From Siderastrea siderea (Eukaryota; Cnidaria; Anthozoa; Scleractinia; Rhizangiidae), in assembly GCA_964030785.1 (NCBI GenBank), contig OZ034967.1, forward strand, positions 68,191,913 to 68,255,912: 64,000 nucleotides of DNA. The letters run 5' to 3'. The notes under the pieces were generated by a model. That model made no database searches, was not told the DNA's origin, and saw only the letters and a list, made by a program, of their open reading frames with translations. Positions 60,504-64,000 of this stretch are shown piece after piece; the first letter of the stretch is position 1; each line of letters begins with the position of its first letter. The position numbers and the translations under genes are program-made.

Positions 60504-63291
60504 ACTTTAGCATCAGTTCACCATATAAGGAGAAAACACATACATGAGAGTATGAGAGTGTATTGCACTGTAGTGTCCCGGTTTCAAATCACTCATTGAA
60601 TAAATCATTTAAAATGATACGCAAATATTGTAATGGAATAATAAACATCATTTAGTGGCTTTACAGATAATACTCGAGGACATTTTACTCATTGCTCGCA
60701 TTTTTTCTCGCACCATACTACACAACGTATCTGTCAAACCATGGAATAAGGTGGATGTATTCTTCATTTAGTACCTTGTCTATACAATTTCTCTTCTCTG
60801 ACAACTCTGCAAAAATGTAAATCAATTAAACCGTAGACTTGTGGCAGAGAAAAGACCGAGACAAGGTGAACAAAAATAATTATGGCGCCCAATATATATT
60901 TAAGTTTACAACCTAAAACTGGGGTTTATTTAGAATTTTGTAAAGGAGGTTCATACCTGCCATCCGTCCCCATTTAACGGGAATTGTCCCGATTTTTGAG
61001 TAACAAAACCTAAAAAAAGTCGGGATATTCCGATTTCAATCACAATTTATTGATCATAAGAAATAAATTTCAGTTAATCAATAACTCTTGTTTGAGCTTC
61101 GAACTTTGTCCAGTAATCTACCTTATGCCATCTTTTCACGTGAGTACCCCAGGAAACCCACCGTCAGTTGACCAATAGCATCAGGCCTTTTGTAAGAGTA
61201 TATTCAATGCTCATATTGTCTTCGTTCAGTTTTAACACGAGCAACACTGTAGTCAGAACTGTTTTCAAGAAGTTAGTCGTCTATTTTGTTAATTTTCCCC
61301 GCTGAAACTGACTGGCACATCGTCATAATCCAAGTTTTACTTAGAACACCGTTTAATACAGCGCTACGCACGATGGAATTCACCCGCAAGGAATGTTCGT
61401 CGCCGCCCGTGGCTGGTCAACAGAGTCGTTTCCCTTGCTCAAGCCAAGTACGTGCCTTCCTCTTTCCTGCGAGATCCTTTCACTTCGTCTCAATAGGCTG
61501 CCACTTGATGCCATTTTTCCTCTGCCGTTATTACACCGTTGAAGGGAACCTTGGTTCGGTGAGGAACACAACATTTTGCCCCGACGGGGTCGAACGAAAA
61601 GAAACAGTTTTGTCACCAATCAGCGATCACGCACATTTTATATTTAGCTACAGTTCTTGAGTCTTCTATCACAAGGTTTTTTAAGAAGAAGGTGAACATC
61701 TTCATCGACAGTTGGCTGCTATTTATAGCCACCTCTGACATTGCGTAAAGGGAAATGAGCCTCCTTGCAACTTTGACCGCAACAACTACGCCGACGACTG
61801 AAGACGATTTTCTTCTCCAAGCCCGCGTGACCCCACGGCTCGCCGCCGCTGTTCCGTGCCGTTCTCTTCTCTGGGATTGTCCATCCCGCTCGATCGCAGG
61901 TTCGTATAACACATTTAAGACTGTCTAAGCTTAAATTGTTGGGGTACAGAATTAGTCTTCCCGTTTTCTTGATGTAGTTGTCTTTTTATTTCGTTCGTAT
62001 TTCCCTTTCGGACGCTTGTTTACGTGCATGACCCTTTCGCCCTCGCTAGCAGTTTAATATTTCGTGGCTTTACTCCCTTGTGTTTTTTAAAGTCTTCTTT
62101 ATACTTTTTCCCCGATTCCCGTTTTCCTCTTTCTGTTTGTCGGTCCAGTGTGGTGTTTAACTTCGTTCCCATTTCGATCTCAATCTCGGGTCACCAGAGG
62201 AATCGCGGCCAAAACCTGTCATTCGTAGATAGTGTTAGTCTAACCTTATTTGGCCCATGCCAAACGATCAAAGCTTTAGGCTGTCTCCCCTCGGCTTGGG
62301 AATTTGTTTACCGTGGGTTTTGAGTCTCATCGTCAGATCGGGTGATTACGTCTCACGGCTCAACCGTCTGGAAGAGTATCATTGTTATTTGGCTACCTAT
62401 TGTTACTCTATTTTGGTTCCTACTGCCGTCACGTTATTGGAACAAGTAAATTACAGTTACCCAAATGGACGTCAGCTTTCTTATAATAATAATAAGTAAG
62501 CTTTAGGAGCATAATACTAAAGTCTCTATGCTCTTCTTGTCACGCTGTATCGATTTCTATCGTTCGTCGTTGACAGTTTCTACCGGTCGGTTATCCCATA
62601 TTCTCTTAGTTTAGTTATCACTCGGGTTCATGCCAACGTTCCTTTTACAAAGATTACTATCGCTTGCACTTGCGTAAACAAGTCATTAAATGCCCCTTTT
62701 CTCCGATCAAAGTATCTCTTTTGCTCAGATATATATCACCTTTGCTTCGCTACATTTTAGCGATGAATACTCGCAGCTAATATTTATGTTTTGGCGAAGT
62801 TATGTGCCAATTAGCGCTTTGCTGCCATATGTTGTCTCCATTAGCGTTACGTTGTTTTCTCTTCGCTTTGGTAGTTATTTTTTTTTTATACATTCGTCTT
62901 CCATTTACAACTGGAGTATTATTTTTGTCTTTTCCCATACTCTCACACGGGTCGACCGCCATACGATTTTTGACGTTTGATCTGTCTTACCGGGTGGCCA
63001 ATTTTTTGTCGTCCAGGTGTTAATGCCATGCGATATCTAAGGTGTTACTGTTTTCAGTTTATCGTCATATGGCTATATCCGGTCCCAGTGGACCAATACC
63101 ATTGCTTTCCTCTCATCTATTGTTTTGTTATCTTGTTTTGCACATGTGAGCTATCTTGAAGATGTTCGTCTATCCTGCTACCAGCCGCTGGATTACCTTT
63201 GTCACACCTTGGTGTTGCTCAATGGACAGTGCAGCTGAGGACATTACCTTCTATATATGGACTTACACATGTAAACATATGTTAGACTTGA
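60504..63291. other. No gene recognised; T-rich region upstream of the right-edge recombinase
   Basis: Several frames of 60-124 codons overlap on both strands without domains. From about 61900 the plus strand becomes pyrimidine-rich with odd codon use. It could be the 5' region of the element carrying the recombinase at 63553, but no Gag, RT or split repeat is visible. Confidence 0.4.
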
Positions 63292-63552
63292 CACTTAATC
63301 TGGTACTTGACTGGCCCTATCTCCAAGGGTAGTGCGCTCAGCCTTCGGTTTGGAGAGTACGTTCCCTATTTTTTCCCACAGGGTTTTTTAGGGTTTTCGT
63401 ACCGGGCAGCCGCACGTCAGTCATTAGCTATATATATATATACCATAGATGGAGCGTTTTCGTCAGCTAGCCCCTCAGTCCAATGCAGCTCCAGACCCTA
63501 TCCCTGCCCACCTGCACAGTCTTTGAATAGGGAAGCTAAGTATTACCTGGGT

Positions 63553-64000
63553 ATGGCGCTTTCTCATAACACTAAGAAAGCATATAGTTCTGGTGTGCGA
63601 CAATTCTATGCCTTTTGCTCACAAACAAGAGTTTCTCCTAAGCTCCCCCTCGATGAGGATACCTTAATAAACTTTTCGGTCTGCATGGCCCGTTCAGTTC
63701 AACATAGTACTATTAAAACTTATCTATCTGCAGTAAAACACCACCACTCTAGCAATGGTCTTGACTTGAACCTCTCCAAATTTTTTCGCCTGCAGCTTGT
63801 TCTTCGGGGAATCAAACGTTCCCAGGGTGTGCATACTAGGGTTCACAGACCAATCACATTGGGCTTACTAAATTTATTCTATCAGCTTCTTAATGTCAAA
63901 TATACTGACAACAGGGACTCCCTCATGATTTGGGCAGCTATGACTCTGGCCTTCTTTGGTTTCCTTCGTATTGGTGAACTGACATGTAACTCTAATTTTG
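63553..64000 (+). CDS. Partial tyrosine recombinase, runs off the window
   Basis: The frame is open from 63292 with its first ATG at 63553. Core-binding features are ALSHNTKKAYSSGVRQFYAF and STIKTYLSAVKHHHS; the catalytic domain begins with LAFFGFLRIGEL, containing the first catalytic arginine. Homology-like sequence starts slightly before the ATG (REAKYYLGM), so the real start may lie upstream or in a spliced exon. It is about as similar to the Ngaro-like recombinase at 49723 as two distant family members. With no RT upstream it could be a Crypton, a solo or domesticated recombinase, or a truncated retroelement. Confidence 0.72.
   Translation, partial: MALSHNTKKAYSSGVRQFYAFCSQTRVSPKLPLDEDTLINFSVCMARSVQHSTIKTYLSAVKHHHSSNGLDLNLSKFFRLQLVLRGIKRSQGVHTRVHRPITLGLLNLFYQLLNVKYTDNRDSLMIWAAMTLAFFGFLRIGELTCNSNF

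Noticed and set aside
61286..61660. 124-codon plus frame
   Set aside because: No signal peptide, domain or supporting context; overlaps a minus frame of comparable size.

Overview
The window reads as a piece of an anthozoan cnidarian nuclear genome, most likely a stony coral. This is an inference from the element families (SGNH-carrying tyrosine-recombinase retroelement, Tx1/L1-type LINE, Penelope-like fragment, GGACGGACGTACGG-type MITEs), the TTAGGG-like repeats, and a multi-exon family A GPCR of cnidarian neuropeptide-receptor style. There are no bacterial operons, ribosome-binding sites or CRISPR arrays. Most of the 64 kb is transposable elements and their wreckage; host coding sequence is sparse.

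Left half (4.4-36.2 kb, minus strand). One family A GPCR of 346 residues can be assembled from five exons between 25725 and 4452. All splice phases fit. Its second intron is about 17.5 kb and is packed with elements: a 5'-truncated LINE, a MITE, a TTAA-flanked 5.2 kb element with ~0.8 kb inverted arms, telomere-like MITE sequence, a Penelope-like fragment, a TA-flanked 2.96 kb palindromic element whose empty site is preserved at 10267, and a probable solo LTR in a GAGAC/GAGAT satellite. The first two GPCR exons lie in a tandem segmental duplication (copy 1 about 25320-31471, copy 2 about 31475-36219). Copy 2 of the TM1 exon is dead (acceptor AG changed to AT, plus a nonsense codon). The same duplication holds phase-compatible exons of a possible small cysteine-rich secreted protein on the minus strand; the two copies have decayed differently.

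Right half (40.1-55.9 kb). This is a nested stack. The outermost layer is a TA-flanked non-autonomous DNA element (40134-55898). In it sits a Ngaro-like tyrosine-recombinase retroelement (40426-54971) with the diagnostic split direct repeats A1...B1-A2-B2. Its ORFs are an SGNH hydrolase, a Gag-like zinc-knuckle protein, RT/RNase H (frameshifted near its end) and a tyrosine recombinase. Two later insertions lie inside it. One is a full-length LINE (40469-45627, both ORFs open) with a 15-bp target duplication that splits A1. The other is a Mutator-like element (51290-54160) with ~200-bp inverted repeats and a 9-bp target duplication. Subtracting both leaves about 6.5 kb, a plausible Ngaro length. 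Between the recombinase gene and B1 are four diverged copies of a hairpin whose outer stem covaries around a constant 32-nt loop. I regard this as the most interesting unexplained structure in the window.

Flanks. A repeat unit at 445-1560 has an inverted partner at 56880-59015. A truncated LINE tail lies at 60075-60503. A second, partial tyrosine recombinase runs off the right edge. Much of 1.5-4.4, 12.5-14.4, 36.2-40.1 and 60.5-63.3 kb shows nothing I can identify beyond degenerate repeats.
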